Assembly: GCA_026225395.1 (NCBI GenBank)
Contig: JAMFSR010000041.1
Location: 1-64,000, forward strand
Length of the DNA stretch: 64,000 bases
From: Granulicella sapmiensis
GTDB lineage: Bacteria; Acidobacteriota; Terriglobia; Terriglobales; Acidobacteriaceae
Direction: 5' to 3'
The notes under the pieces were generated by a model. The model was given only the letters and a program-made list of their open reading frames with translations, was not told where the DNA came from and did no database searches. This document shows, piece by piece, positions 18,148 through 27,767 of this stretch. Made by a program: the position numbers and the translations under genes. The number at the start of each line of letters is the position of its first letter. Position 1 is the first letter of the stretch.

Positions 18148-18861
18148 ATGCCGCATGTGCCCGACTTTATCGTCAAACTCCCCAAGGTCCCAAACCTCAC
18201 GGACTTGGCGTATCTGAGCCTCAAGCAACACATGCTGGATGGCTCCCTGGTAGAGGGCGCCCGCCTGACAGAAGAGGTGTTGGCCCGGCAGCTCGGCATC
18301 AGTAAGTCTCCTGTGCGCGAAGCGTTGAATCGCCTTGAAGCTGAGGGGCTTGTCTGCATCCAATCACGGCGTGGAGCGTACGTTCGAAAATTCACGCTGG
18401 ACGAAACACGCGACCTCTTTGATGTGCGGGTTCTACTGGAAGTTCACTCGGTCAAGAATGCAAAGATTACGCCTGAGCTACTGACCAGGTTGGAAGAGAG
18501 CATCGAACGCACGCGGGAACATCTTGAGCGCGGCGATAAGCTCGCACACGTTGAAGAAGATTTACGTTTTCACAGCATGATCGCCGCCAGCACGGACAAC
18601 GGTGAGTTCTTTAGAGTATTCGAAGGCGTGCAGCATAAAACGATCTTGTCGCGCTCGAAGACCTACCACCTGTCTCCCACCAGTGCACCTGTAAGCCACC
18701 AAAAAATCTACGAGGCTTTGAAGCGGGATGACCGTTCCGAAGCAGAGCAGGCTATGAGCGATCACATCCTCTTCCTTCGCGATTCGCTACTCGCTTTTAT
18801 CCGCGAACGCGGCGAAGGTGCAATGCCCAAAGACGAAACGGTCAGCCTGGCCACCGGCTAA
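18148..18861 (+). CDS. GntR-family transcriptional regulator, FCD domain
   Basis: A 237-aa protein. Residues about 15-80 form the GntR winged helix (LTEEVLARQLGISKSPVREAL, where SPVREAL is the family hallmark). Residues 90-215 form an all-helical FCD effector domain with histidine/acidic ligand positions in EEDLRFHSMI, SHQKIYEAL and SDHILFL. FCD regulators usually repress catabolic operons and release DNA on binding an acid or sugar acid. No clear ribosome binding site precedes ATG 18148; a GTG three codons on is an alternative. It lies between the TonB receptor and the M42 protein and probably controls them. Confidence 0.85.
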   Translation: MPHVPDFIVKLPKVPNLTDLAYLSLKQHMLDGSLVEGARLTEEVLARQLGISKSPVREALNRLEAEGLVCIQSRRGAYVRKFTLDETRDLFDVRVLLEVHSVKNAKITPELLTRLEESIERTREHLERGDKLAHVEEDLRFHSMIAASTDNGEFFRVFEGVQHKTILSRSKTYHLSPTSAPVSHQKIYEALKRDDRSEAEQAMSDHILFLRDSLLAFIRERGEGAMPKDETVSLATG

Positions 18862-18934
18862 TGCGTCGAAGTCCTTTTCAATATCCGCGTCTTGACTGGC
18901 GCTGATATTTTGCACCAGAAAGCAGGGGTCGGTA

Positions 18935-21139
18935 ATGCGTCCTACTCTGTATCTTGCATGTGTCGTTCTTGCCGTCCAGGCTGCGTCAGCGCAAACGAAC
19001 GATAATTTGCGCAAAGACCTCGCCGACCTGACCAACACAATCGGTGTAACAGGCTATGAAGACGGAGTGATGGCTCAGATCCGTCAAAAACTGGCGGGTC
19101 TGAACCCTCAATCCGATCCCATGGGCAATATCACGGTCACCTTTGGTTCGGGCGCACCAAGCCGGCTGCTGGCTACTTCAGTGGATGAACCCGGGTATGT
19201 CGTCAGCAAGATCGATCAGGATGGATATCTAAGGGTACAACGGTTGCCACAGTCAGGCCTGCCACCCCACTACAACGAACTGCAAAACGCGCAGCCGATG
19301 CTCATCGAATCGCGCAATGGACATTGGCTGCCCGCCGTGAGCGCGGCATTGTCAATCCATCTCGAGCCGGGCAGAACAAGCCCGCCCGATCCCGATGACC
19401 TGGACAACTTCTTCATCGACATGGGAGCGCAGAGCGCAGCTGAAGTCCTTCGCTCCGGAGTCGATGTGCTGAGTCCATTGGCTGCGGATCGCCATCTGCT
19501 TGCCGTTGGGCAAAGCGAATGGAGCGGTACCTCTGTTGGCGACCGCTTCGGAGCGGCTGTGCTGCTTCAGCTTGCCCATGCCCTTGAGAACAAGCCGGTT
19601 CACGGCACCGTGACTCTGGCGTTTGTCGTTCAGCAATGGGCTGGATCTCGCGGACTCACGCGGATTGTGCAACAACTTAACCCCGACGAGATGATTTACA
19701 TCGGAAGAGCACGGCCCGTGCCCCACTCCGCCACAACCGGTAGCGAGCCGGTGCCGGTGCATCCACCTGCTCTGGGAACCGGCGTCTGGGTCTACGACAA
19801 TGCTCCATCGAACGACAGGGTCTTCGAAGAAGAGTTCAGTGAAGGCTCAAAACTTCCTCACGCCCCGGCAGCTCCATTTCTCATCCACGGCTATGGAGCC
19901 ATAGTCCCGCTGCCCCACCACAGTCTTCACATCGGCATTCCACTCTTATGGCCTGCAACCGCCGGTGAAACTCTGGACGAGCGGGACTTGGCCCAACTGA
20001 TGCGCTTATTGGCAAAACATCTCGGAGTCCAATCCCCGAACGTTACGCCTCGCCCATTCGCTGCAATGGCCTACCCGGCGACTCCAAAGCAACCTACCCT
20101 TGAACCCGCGACAGAAAAGCTGCTGCAAACCCTGAGCGAGGCTTACGGCGTGAGCGAGCATGAAGCCATGAGCCGCCATGCAGTAGAAGCGATGCTACCC
20201 AGCTGGGCCCATCCGACAACGGATACAGGCGGCAACCTCATCTTGCATCTGGGTTCATCGGACAAAGAACCCGGCATCGTTTTCATGGCCCACACCGATG
20301 AGCTCGGCTTTCGCGTTCGTGCCATCCTGCCCGACGGCAGTATTGATTTGGAAAACAAGGGCGGAGGTTCGCCGGCCTTCTATTGGGGACACCCGGCCGT
20401 CGTACACACCGCCGGCGGGATGGTAGCAGGCGTCGTGGAGTTGCCAGAAGGCTGGGACACAGCACAGTTTCACTTCCCTGCGGACTTCCGCTCTCCTGCC
20501 AAACTCCATGTCGGAGCAGACAGTCAGAGGGCGGTCGACGATCTTGGAATCAAAGTCGGCGACACAGTGACGATCCCTAAGCACTTCTCGAAACTGCTTG
20601 GCGAGCGCGTTTCCATCCGTAGCCTTGACGATCGCGTCGGTTGTACGGCAATGGTGCGAGCTGTCTGGGAACTGGGCTCCAACTTCAAGCGCAACGTCAC
20701 GTTCGTCTGGTCGACCCGCGAAGAACTGGGTTTGGAGGGTTCCGGAGATTACGCCCTGGCGGCATCCTCTGCGGGGAAGACACCGACAACCGTCTTTGCC
20801 ATTGACACGTTCGTCTCATCTGATTCGCCGATCGAGTCCCACCGATTCGCCGATGCTGCATTGGGAGCAGGCTTTGTTGTGCGTGCGGTGGACAACTCCA
20901 ATATCGCTCCGTGGAAGGATGTGATGCGGCTACAACAGATCGCAGAACGGCATAAGATCTCCGTTCAATATGGAGTCACAGGCGGAGGCAATGACGGTGC
21001 AATGTTCCAGCGTTATGGTTCCATCGATGTGCCGTTGAGTTGGCCTCTGCGCTACTCGCACTCCCCGGCAGAACTGATCGACCTGCGCGACCTCGAATCT
21101 CTCACGTCCGTGACGGTAGCCCTCGCCAGGGATTGGTAA
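18935..21139 (+). CDS. Secreted double M42-like peptidase with a degenerate N-terminal half
   Basis: A 734-aa protein with a signal peptide (1-19, ASA-QT). The C-terminal half (about 370-734) holds a complete M42/M20-type co-catalytic metal set: H453 in AHTDELG, D565 in SLDDRVG, E596-E597 in TREELG, D624 in AIDTF and H709 in YSHSPAE. The N-terminal half (about 25-365) follows the same layout but lacks the ligands: TSVDEPG replaces AHTDELG, VVQQWAGS replaces STREELG, and the final His motif becomes WPATAGE. It looks like a fused duplication with an inactive first half. M42 enzymes are usually about 350 aa single-domain and cytosolic, so both the length and secretion are unusual. Confidence 0.82.
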   Translation: MRPTLYLACVVLAVQAASAQTNDNLRKDLADLTNTIGVTGYEDGVMAQIRQKLAGLNPQSDPMGNITVTFGSGAPSRLLATSVDEPGYVVSKIDQDGYLRVQRLPQSGLPPHYNELQNAQPMLIESRNGHWLPAVSAALSIHLEPGRTSPPDPDDLDNFFIDMGAQSAAEVLRSGVDVLSPLAADRHLLAVGQSEWSGTSVGDRFGAAVLLQLAHALENKPVHGTVTLAFVVQQWAGSRGLTRIVQQLNPDEMIYIGRARPVPHSATTGSEPVPVHPPALGTGVWVYDNAPSNDRVFEEEFSEGSKLPHAPAAPFLIHGYGAIVPLPHHSLHIGIPLLWPATAGETLDERDLAQLMRLLAKHLGVQSPNVTPRPFAAMAYPATPKQPTLEPATEKLLQTLSEAYGVSEHEAMSRHAVEAMLPSWAHPTTDTGGNLILHLGSSDKEPGIVFMAHTDELGFRVRAILPDGSIDLENKGGGSPAFYWGHPAVVHTAGGMVAGVVELPEGWDTAQFHFPADFRSPAKLHVGADSQRAVDDLGIKVGDTVTIPKHFSKLLGERVSIRSLDDRVGCTAMVRAVWELGSNFKRNVTFVWSTREELGLEGSGDYALAASSAGKTPTTVFAIDTFVSSDSPIESHRFADAALGAGFVVRAVDNSNIAPWKDVMRLQQIAERHKISVQYGVTGGGNDGAMFQRYGSIDVPLSWPLRYSHSPAELIDLRDLESLTSVTVALARDW

Positions 21140-21189
21140 TCCGAGGCCGTGGTCATCGAACCGCAAATCGCGTTTGGCATCAACGAAGC

Positions 21190-22539
21190 TCAACGCGACA
21201 GGTCGCGCAAAAGCCCCAAGGAAGGCTCCCATTCTCCAATCGCGGGGTTGAGCAGCATAGCCTTGCGCGCCATAAGCTCAGAGCCGCCCATAGCCGCTTC
21301 AATGGTCGCCCGCTCATACTCCTTCACAGCCATCACAAGCCCACGCACCTCAGCAGGAAGTTCGCCGCACGTCTCCGTCACAATCAAATCTTTGCTGATG
21401 CTGCATGGTACCTCGACAATATCTTCACTACGCATACCTTCGATTGCGCCACGGTTTCGCGTGTTTACGATGACCCGTTGCGGCGCATCGCCGCGCAGAG
21501 CTGTCATTACATCGAGGGCAATGCGGTGGTAGCCGTTGGCCGCCCGAAACGGGTCTTCTTCGAGCGCTGTCGGGACAGCACCTGCTGAAGCCTCCTGCAC
21601 CATGTACGATCCCGAACGCACATTTAGATAGTCGATATAAGCTGACAGCGCCCCCGGTTCATCGTTGCTTTTCAGGAGTGCCTCAAGTCTTGCAAACAGC
21701 GCGCCGTTTAGCTTTGCAACTTCCGCGCCACGCGTTATGCCATGCGCGATCTGGTTCGCCAGCGCCCTGCTGCGGGAATAGTAGAAAAACAGATACTCCG
21801 TCGGAATGAGGCGCAGGCTGCGGATGAGAGCGTGGTCAAACAACGGAGCAGAGTACAGTTGGCGCAGAATGCTGTCACTAGCCAGCACGCGGTCGGTAAC
21901 ATCCTCTCCGCGTAGCTCGATCTTCCGAACCCAACCCAGGTGGTTCAAACCAAGATACTCGCAGCGCACTTCAGCCGGCGCCGAGCCGAGAGCCATTGCA
22001 ATGCGATGCAGCATCTCCGTGGGTGTATCGCATATCCCGACGATACGAGCTTCCGTGTGCTCCGTGATCGCCTGTGTGATCAACCCTGCAGGGTTTGTGA
22101 AGTTGATCAGCCACGCCTTAGGTGCAAGCGTATGCATCTTGCGCGCCTGCTCCACGGCAACCGGTACGGTACGCAGCGCCATGGCCATGCCGCCCGGTCC
22201 CGTTGTCTCCTGCCCGGGGTAGCCATGCTGAATCGAAGTGCGTTCGTCAGCGGCACGTGCAGCGATACCCCCGACGCGCACGCTGTTCAGCACGAAGTCG
22301 GCGCCAATAACAGCATCTTCCAAAGACTCTGCTAATCGTACCTTCAGTGCACCTTCTTCTCGTTCAACAACGGTGCGCCCCAGCGTCACCATCATCGCAG
22401 CGCGTTCGCGATCAGGATCGTACAGTACCACTTCTTCGACGCCCAATATCTTCTGGGCCTCGTTGATTCCAAACACAACAAGCGGCGTTCTGATGCCACC
22501 GCCCCCAATGATTGCGATCTTACCTGTAGCTCTGTTCAT
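21190..22539 (-). CDS. Glycoside hydrolase family 4 (6-phospho-glycosidase-like)
   Basis: A 449-aa cytoplasmic enzyme. The N-terminal NAD-binding motif IAIIGGGGIRTP, the FTNPAG motif, C170 in GICDTP and H200 in LGLNHLGW are the NAD and divalent-metal signature of GH4. That family cleaves phosphorylated or uronic glycosides by a redox-elimination mechanism. It is the last gene of a tight minus-strand operon and its start overlaps the upstream PfkB kinase by 20 bp, with GGAG 4 bases upstream. The neighbouring kinase would supply the phosphorylated substrate. Which glycoside is used, and whether the leaving group is a sugar or an amino compound, cannot be read from the sequence. Confidence 0.88.
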   Translation of the reverse strand: MNRATGKIAIIGGGGIRTPLVVFGINEAQKILGVEEVVLYDPDRERAAMMVTLGRTVVEREEGALKVRLAESLEDAVIGADFVLNSVRVGGIAARAADERTSIQHGYPGQETTGPGGMAMALRTVPVAVEQARKMHTLAPKAWLINFTNPAGLITQAITEHTEARIVGICDTPTEMLHRIAMALGSAPAEVRCEYLGLNHLGWVRKIELRGEDVTDRVLASDSILRQLYSAPLFDHALIRSLRLIPTEYLFFYYSRSRALANQIAHGITRGAEVAKLNGALFARLEALLKSNDEPGALSAYIDYLNVRSGSYMVQEASAGAVPTALEEDPFRAANGYHRIALDVMTALRGDAPQRVIVNTRNRGAIEGMRSEDIVEVPCSISKDLIVTETCGELPAEVRGLVMAVKEYERATIEAAMGGSELMARKAMLLNPAIGEWEPSLGLLRDLSR

Positions 22540-23443
22540 AACACTCCATCAACTTCTGCCGGTCTGCTAAGCCGCCGAGCGCCCCTGCGAATCGAGTCGA
22601 CATGGCCCCGGAAATGCACCCGCGCCGCAAACAGTCTTCATCTGCCGCCTTATCCAGCAATCCATCGATGAAGCCTGCATTGAAAGCATCCCCTGCACCG
22701 GTTGTATCTACTACCTCAACGTTCGGAGAGGCAGCGTAAATATTCACGCCACCCGAGCGCATCGCTGCACCGCGGCCGCCGAGCTTAAGAATGCCGCTAG
22801 GCCACCGATGCTGACGCGTGAATTCCAGATAAGCATCTGCATCGCCATCGCACAGCAGCTTTGCTTCGCGTTCATTAGGTAGTAGGTAATCGACCTGCGC
22901 ACAGGTGCGAAGGTTTGCCGCATCAGCCAGCCACGCGACTTGATGGCCTACGTCCAACGAGACGCTGCACGATGCAGCATGCAATGCCGGCAACAGATGT
23001 GCGGCAAGGCCGGCGGAAAGAGGAACGGCAAAGTGTACGTGTGTATGCTCGGTCAGCTTTCCGAGCAATGCATCTTCGGCAAGCTGTGTTTCGAGATAAG
23101 TATTCTGTCCGACGAACGTGAAAAAGGACCGATCCGCCGAGCTCGAAAGACTGATCGTCACCCCGGTCGATCCTTCACCTGTATGGAGCTGGTCGGTTGA
23201 AACACCAAAGCTTGCCAATCTGCGAGTGAGCCAGGGAATCTCGTCCGTACCCACGGCGCCGATGAGACTGATCGATCGACCAAGCCGCGCCAATGCACAC
23301 GCTGTGATGGCTGCACCGCCACCTACTTCTCGCACATACTCTTTTGTAAACAGTTCTTCACCCGGCTGCGGCCAGGTAGAGAAGCCGGTCAACACATGGT
23401 CTACGTAGATCTCACCCACTACGGCTACATCGCGTCGTTTCAT
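22520..23443 (-). CDS. PfkB-family carbohydrate kinase (catabolic operon)
   Basis: A 307-aa kinase. It has the ribokinase-fold substrate motif GGGAAITACALARLG near residue 40 and the catalytic/anion-hole motif DTTGAGDAFNAGF near residue 245. The start is ATG 23443, which overlaps the stop of the APC permease (ATGA). An apparent longer frame reaching 24124 runs antiparallel to nothing but through the permease in another frame and is an artefact. Gene order permease-kinase-GH4 resembles frlA-frlD of fructoselysine use, with the kinase acting on the imported conjugate. The substrate is inferred only. Confidence 0.86.
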   Translation of the reverse strand: MKRRDVAVVGEIYVDHVLTGFSTWPQPGEELFTKEYVREVGGGAAITACALARLGRSISLIGAVGTDEIPWLTRRLASFGVSTDQLHTGEGSTGVTISLSSSADRSFFTFVGQNTYLETQLAEDALLGKLTEHTHVHFAVPLSAGLAAHLLPALHAASCSVSLDVGHQVAWLADAANLRTCAQVDYLLPNEREAKLLCDGDADAYLEFTRQHRWPSGILKLGGRGAAMRSGGVNIYAASPNVEVVDTTGAGDAFNAGFIDGLLDKAADEDCLRRGCISGAMSTRFAGALGGLADRQKLMECYEQSYR

Positions 23444-24798
23444 AAGGTCTCGAAGGGCCACTCCCCGCCATGCTTCGCTTTGATGAAGTAAACGCCGAAC
23501 CCAGCTACTGCCATGCCGAGCCCGATCGCAATATTGCGTGCGCCGCTGCTCAGCACAATGTAGACCCAACCAAGCAGTGCGATCGCGACCGGAAGCGGAT
23601 ACAGCGGCATGCGATACGTATCCGCGGCGCCCGCATGACGTTTGCGGATCAGGACTAGTGCCACGCACTGCGCCGCAAATTGGAACACGGCCTGCACAAC
23701 GATAAGCACCTTGATTAGCTCTTCTAAAGAAAACAGACATGCCACGCAGGAAAGAGCTCCCATAAAGAGCAGCGATACTGTCGGAAACCTGTCCTTCGCA
23801 TGCAGCCGTCCGAATATCTTTAAAAAACGACCATCCGCCGCCGCCGCATACGGCACGCGCGAGTAACCCAGCATGTTCGCAAAGACCCCGCCAAAACTCA
23901 CCATGAGGATCAACACGGAGACCACCAGACCTGCCCAGTGTCCGTAGACCAACTGCATGTAATCTGCTGCGATCGCCTGCGAGTGTTGCGCCACATGCCA
24001 ATCCAGTGCGCCAAGGATCGAGACATTCATCAGCAGATAAAGAACAGCAACCAGACAGATGGAAAGCAGCACCGCCCGCGGAATGTTCTTGCGCGGGTGC
24101 CGAACCTCTCCACCAAGCAGGCACACATTGTTGTATCCACCATAGTCATACACCGCGATCAGCGATGTCGCACCTAACCCCACCCAGAAGCCGCGCGTCA
24201 TACGAAAAGCACCCGCGGGAAAATCGAAAGCCCTTGTTGCACGAAAGTGTAGTACCCCGCTTCCGATGATCCAACAACAGGTTGCGATAACGATTGTGGT
24301 AATGAGGATAGCAATGCGGTCAATCGAACGGATGTCCCGGTAGAGCAGAAACGTATTGAAAAGACAAACGGCTACCGCGAGAGCAACGCCTTCATGCGCC
24401 GTCATCCGTGGTGTGATGAACCCCATGTACTGTGAAAATCCGACCGCGCCAGTTGCTATCGAAAGCGGACCGGTCAACAGCGTCTGCCACAGGAACAGAA
24501 AGCTCATCGGCAACCCCCATCCGCGCGCTCCAAAGCCCTGCAACAGATACGTATACGATCCTCCCGAAGCAGGCATGGCTGATCCCAGCTCCGCCCACAC
24601 CATGCCATCGCACAAACAAAGCACCGCACCCAGTACCCAGCCGATCATCGCCTGCGGGCCGCCCATTGCTGCCAGCGCCAGCGGAATCGTCAGAAACGGG
24701 CCCACCCCAACCATATTCAAAATATTGGCCGAGATTGCTCCAACGGGGCCGATTTCGCGTTCGAGTTTAGCCGGTTCTTTTAGAATCGAATAAGTCAT
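23440..24798 (-). CDS. APC-superfamily amino acid/amine permease
   Basis: A 452-aa integral membrane protein of about 12 helices. The first helix carries the APC signature NMVGVGPFL, and WAELGSAMPASGGSYTYL matches the helix 2-3 region of the family. It is expected to move an amino acid or an amino-sugar adduct across the inner membrane with protons or by exchange. I prefer ATG 24798; a TTG three codons upstream (24807) is possible and neither has a strong binding site. It follows the PIG-L gene by 60 bp and overlaps the kinase start. Confidence 0.85.
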   Translation of the reverse strand: MTYSILKEPAKLEREIGPVGAISANILNMVGVGPFLTIPLALAAMGGPQAMIGWVLGAVLCLCDGMVWAELGSAMPASGGSYTYLLQGFGARGWGLPMSFLFLWQTLLTGPLSIATGAVGFSQYMGFITPRMTAHEGVALAVAVCLFNTFLLYRDIRSIDRIAILITTIVIATCCWIIGSGVLHFRATRAFDFPAGAFRMTRGFWVGLGATSLIAVYDYGGYNNVCLLGGEVRHPRKNIPRAVLLSICLVAVLYLLMNVSILGALDWHVAQHSQAIAADYMQLVYGHWAGLVVSVLILMVSFGGVFANMLGYSRVPYAAAADGRFLKIFGRLHAKDRFPTVSLLFMGALSCVACLFSLEELIKVLIVVQAVFQFAAQCVALVLIRKRHAGAADTYRMPLYPLPVAIALLGWVYIVLSSGARNIAIGLGMAVAGFGVYFIKAKHGGEWPFETL

Positions 24799-24858
24799 CT
24801 GGTACAAGTCGGGAAGACGTTATGCACTCCATTGTGCCGGAGCTCTATTACAGCCTTC

Positions 24859-27750
24859 CTACCTGGCCTCTTTCTCTTGGGGGTTTTTCGCGAGGCTGAG
24901 GATATTTGCAAACAAACGGTATGCTCCAGGAACCCCCAAAGGAAGCTGCCGGTAGAATGCATATGCCGTGTAGACATACACACCCTCTCCAGACCTGGCA
25001 ATCACCAGCCCGCCCTTCTGCGGGTCCTGTCCGGGATCGTGCGTCTCAAGTGGCGCGTGATACTGCGGATCCCATGTGCTTAGGAACTTCGATCCACGCT
25101 CTTCAATCCATCCATCGAAGTCCTTCGAGGTAATCATGTTCGGCCACGCAAGTACTGCGCTCGATGGCTCAACGAAGGCCACCTTGGAAGCTTCATCGGT
25201 TACTTCCTCCGGGTCCGAAGTCATGACATACGGATAGGGTCCGAAGTTGTGGTCGAACTCAGGAGTCTGATACTGCACGACCATCGTTCCACCATGTTTC
25301 ACATAATCGAGCAGTCGATTGTTATAGGTGCGAAGGTCTTCGCGCACAGCGTAAGCGCGTACACCGACAAGGACCACATCGTACTTCGCGAGATCGCCGC
25401 TGGCGAGATCGGTCTGCGAAAGGAAGTGTACATGGATACCCATGTCCTCCAGCGATGCCGGAACATCATCACCGCTGCCCTCGACGTAAGCCACCTGGAG
25501 ATTCGGAATCTTCAAATTAGTTCCGGTCGTCTGGTACGTCGCATCGCTATAGAGATAGTAAGGCCGCAAGCCCGGATACCCAACCTGCGTATATCCCTGC
25601 TTATACTCATGTCCGTTGTACGTCGCAACCGCGGTAAGATGATACGTCTGCTCGGCTAAATGAGCAGGCGAAACATCGAATGTGACGATCTGCTCCTGCC
25701 CGTCCTGCGTAAAGGAGAATGGCGCACTCGCCGGCTCCGACTTCCATCCGGCAGGCATCTTCAAGGCAACACTGCCCTCCGCGGATCCCTTCACGTTATT
25801 GTGAACGCGCACGCTGACAGCGAACGTGGGCTTATCCATTGGAATAACGCCGGCGCTCTGCGTCATCACCACGGAGATTGCCGGCCCAACCGGCAAGGGA
25901 TGGAACACAATCCCCGGCCCAACCTCACGCTGCACGGTCTGCACTGTCTCATCCAGGTGGATCTTTACATCCTCATAGGTGACCGTAACATGTGCCTGCA
26001 GCGGATAGGGAGCGAGCGGCAGGTTTGCGTATTGCTTGCCGCGCACGTCATAGTAGGGCTGCTCCAGCCCCGGACGTTCAAAATAGGGCCGCGTGTACTG
26101 CGCATTCTCAGGGAGCTGAACCTCGAAAAGAGTATTCATTACGCCGCCGCCCTTCAGTGCACCGGCTGCACTGCCTTCCGGCTTTACGCTTGCCTTATCT
26201 TCTCCCAGGAGCTCCACGGATACTTTGTCGACGCTAACGCCCACCGGACTGGCTTCAGCCACATGCACTAAAACCGGAAAGCGCTGGCCCGGAATCGCCA
26301 TCGGAAACGTTGGCTGGTCACCGCGGAACCGTGCCATCAGCATCGCAGCCGCGCGCTCCTCGTCGTTCGCGGGAGAAGCCTTCCCTCTCGATGGCGGCGG
26401 TGGCGGCGGTTCAGACGTAACGTTCGCCCTGATGGAAAGGCCGAGCGACAACACAAGCGCATCGTTGAACTGCTCCTGCTTGGTCTTCAGCTCATGCAGG
26501 ATATTGTATTTCGCATCGACGGATAATGAGCTTGCATTCACCTTGTCCACAAGCTCATTGGTCGCCTTCAGTCCCTGCGCCAAGACGGGCGCTATCGCGC
26601 TGGGATCATTCACTGAGTAGGTATGCATCGCCTGCTCGACAAGTTCGTTGATACCGCTCAGCCCTTTTGTCAGGAAAGCATGCTCCCCACCGTCGGCAAA
26701 CACAGCGATCCCGGCGAGTGAAACATCGATTCCGTCAAAGAACGAGGTTTCCTTCTCAGCCGCAGGAAGCTTCGAGCCGAAGCGGTGATACGCCGAAGTT
26801 GCGGGACCATCCGGAGGAATCTGCGAGCCGCCGTTCTGGGACTTCTGAAACCCCAGCCCTGTGCGCGATATTTGTTGATCGCTCAACCCATTCGCGCTGC
26901 TATAGGTTCCGGTCGGCACTTCGACGGTAGCACTTACCGCACCTGGCTCAAACTTACCGGAGATATAGTTCTGCACTCCCGCAGGCGCCCACCGATGACT
27001 CGCATAGTCATAGAGCCCCTTCGGCGAAATCCTTCCTTCAGCCAGCGACGCGGGCACACGCGCATACTCCTTCAAAGGGTTCCAAGGCTGCAAACCTTCC
27101 TTGATCTGATCGGAAAACACCGTCGGATCGCCTGCGGCAGCAAACACTTTCTGCGCCCACATGCCGGCGGCGGCATGGTTGCCGTGGCCATCGGAAGGCC
27201 CACCCACGAACACTGAAGTAATGATCAGCGGCCGTGTCATGCGCACCACACGCACAACATCCGCAAATACTTTATCGTTGCCCCACTTCTCGATCGCCTC
27301 ATCGAGGCTCTTCGAAAACCCATAGTCTGCCGCTACCGTGAAGTACTGCGAGACACAGTAGTATCGGCCAGCTTGCAACAGCTCCTCCGTCCGTACCAGG
27401 CCAAGCGCATCCCAGAGATCAGCGGACATTTCGTTCGCTCCACCCTCACCGCGATTCAACGTGAGCAGCCCCACCTTCGCGCCAAGGGTACGTGAGGCAT
27501 AAGCCAGCGTCGCGCCATCCTCGTCATCCGGATGCGCCGTGACCATCAACATGCTCGCCCGGGTATGCAGTTGCTCCAGCGCAACAGAAAGCGCCGCAGC
27601 ACCGCGGTTCTCCGGGATAGCCTGCGCGTCGTCGGTGGTCGGTTGCGCGTGGCACGGCACTTCTGCCTTCCCCGCGTTCGCAAGCCCGAACGCCGCAGCT
27701 AATACAAGCTGGCACGCAAGCGTACTTCTGACCAGGCTATGGGTCCTCAT
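24859..27750 (-). CDS. Secreted PIG-L deacetylase with NEW3-like and GATase1-like domains
   Basis: A 963-aa protein with a signal peptide (1-29). The PIG-L/LmbE domain (about 65-260) shows H73-P-D-D76 in AHPDDED and a second metal histidine in HGNHAAAG. A middle region (about 620-725) has an alpha-galactosidase-associated NEW3-type Ig fold, and the C-terminal 220 residues resemble a ThuA/class-I GATase-like domain (YDVVLVGVRAYAV). PIG-L enzymes remove acyl groups from N-acylglucosaminides using zinc. ATG 27750 is chosen because GAGG lies 6 bases upstream; an adjacent GTG is an alternative. It begins 17 bp after the TonB receptor stop, so it is probably cotranscribed and acts in the periplasm on the imported ligand. 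Confidence 0.85.
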   Translation of the reverse strand: MRTHSLVRSTLACQLVLAAAFGLANAGKAEVPCHAQPTTDDAQAIPENRGAAALSVALEQLHTRASMLMVTAHPDDEDGATLAYASRTLGAKVGLLTLNRGEGGANEMSADLWDALGLVRTEELLQAGRYYCVSQYFTVAADYGFSKSLDEAIEKWGNDKVFADVVRVVRMTRPLIITSVFVGGPSDGHGNHAAAGMWAQKVFAAAGDPTVFSDQIKEGLQPWNPLKEYARVPASLAEGRISPKGLYDYASHRWAPAGVQNYISGKFEPGAVSATVEVPTGTYSSANGLSDQQISRTGLGFQKSQNGGSQIPPDGPATSAYHRFGSKLPAAEKETSFFDGIDVSLAGIAVFADGGEHAFLTKGLSGINELVEQAMHTYSVNDPSAIAPVLAQGLKATNELVDKVNASSLSVDAKYNILHELKTKQEQFNDALVLSLGLSIRANVTSEPPPPPPSRGKASPANDEERAAAMLMARFRGDQPTFPMAIPGQRFPVLVHVAEASPVGVSVDKVSVELLGEDKASVKPEGSAAGALKGGGVMNTLFEVQLPENAQYTRPYFERPGLEQPYYDVRGKQYANLPLAPYPLQAHVTVTYEDVKIHLDETVQTVQREVGPGIVFHPLPVGPAISVVMTQSAGVIPMDKPTFAVSVRVHNNVKGSAEGSVALKMPAGWKSEPASAPFSFTQDGQEQIVTFDVSPAHLAEQTYHLTAVATYNGHEYKQGYTQVGYPGLRPYYLYSDATYQTTGTNLKIPNLQVAYVEGSGDDVPASLEDMGIHVHFLSQTDLASGDLAKYDVVLVGVRAYAVREDLRTYNNRLLDYVKHGGTMVVQYQTPEFDHNFGPYPYVMTSDPEEVTDEASKVAFVEPSSAVLAWPNMITSKDFDGWIEERGSKFLSTWDPQYHAPLETHDPGQDPQKGGLVIARSGEGVYVYTAYAFYRQLPLGVPGAYRLFANILSLAKNPQEKEAR

Positions 27751-27767
27751 CACTTACCTCGCTCTTG

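Noticed and set aside
23444..24124. N-terminal extension of the PfkB frame (534 aa) upstream of 23443
   Set aside because: It runs through the APC permease in another frame, has no family signature, and the ATGA overlap at 23440-23443 gives a complete 307-aa kinase.
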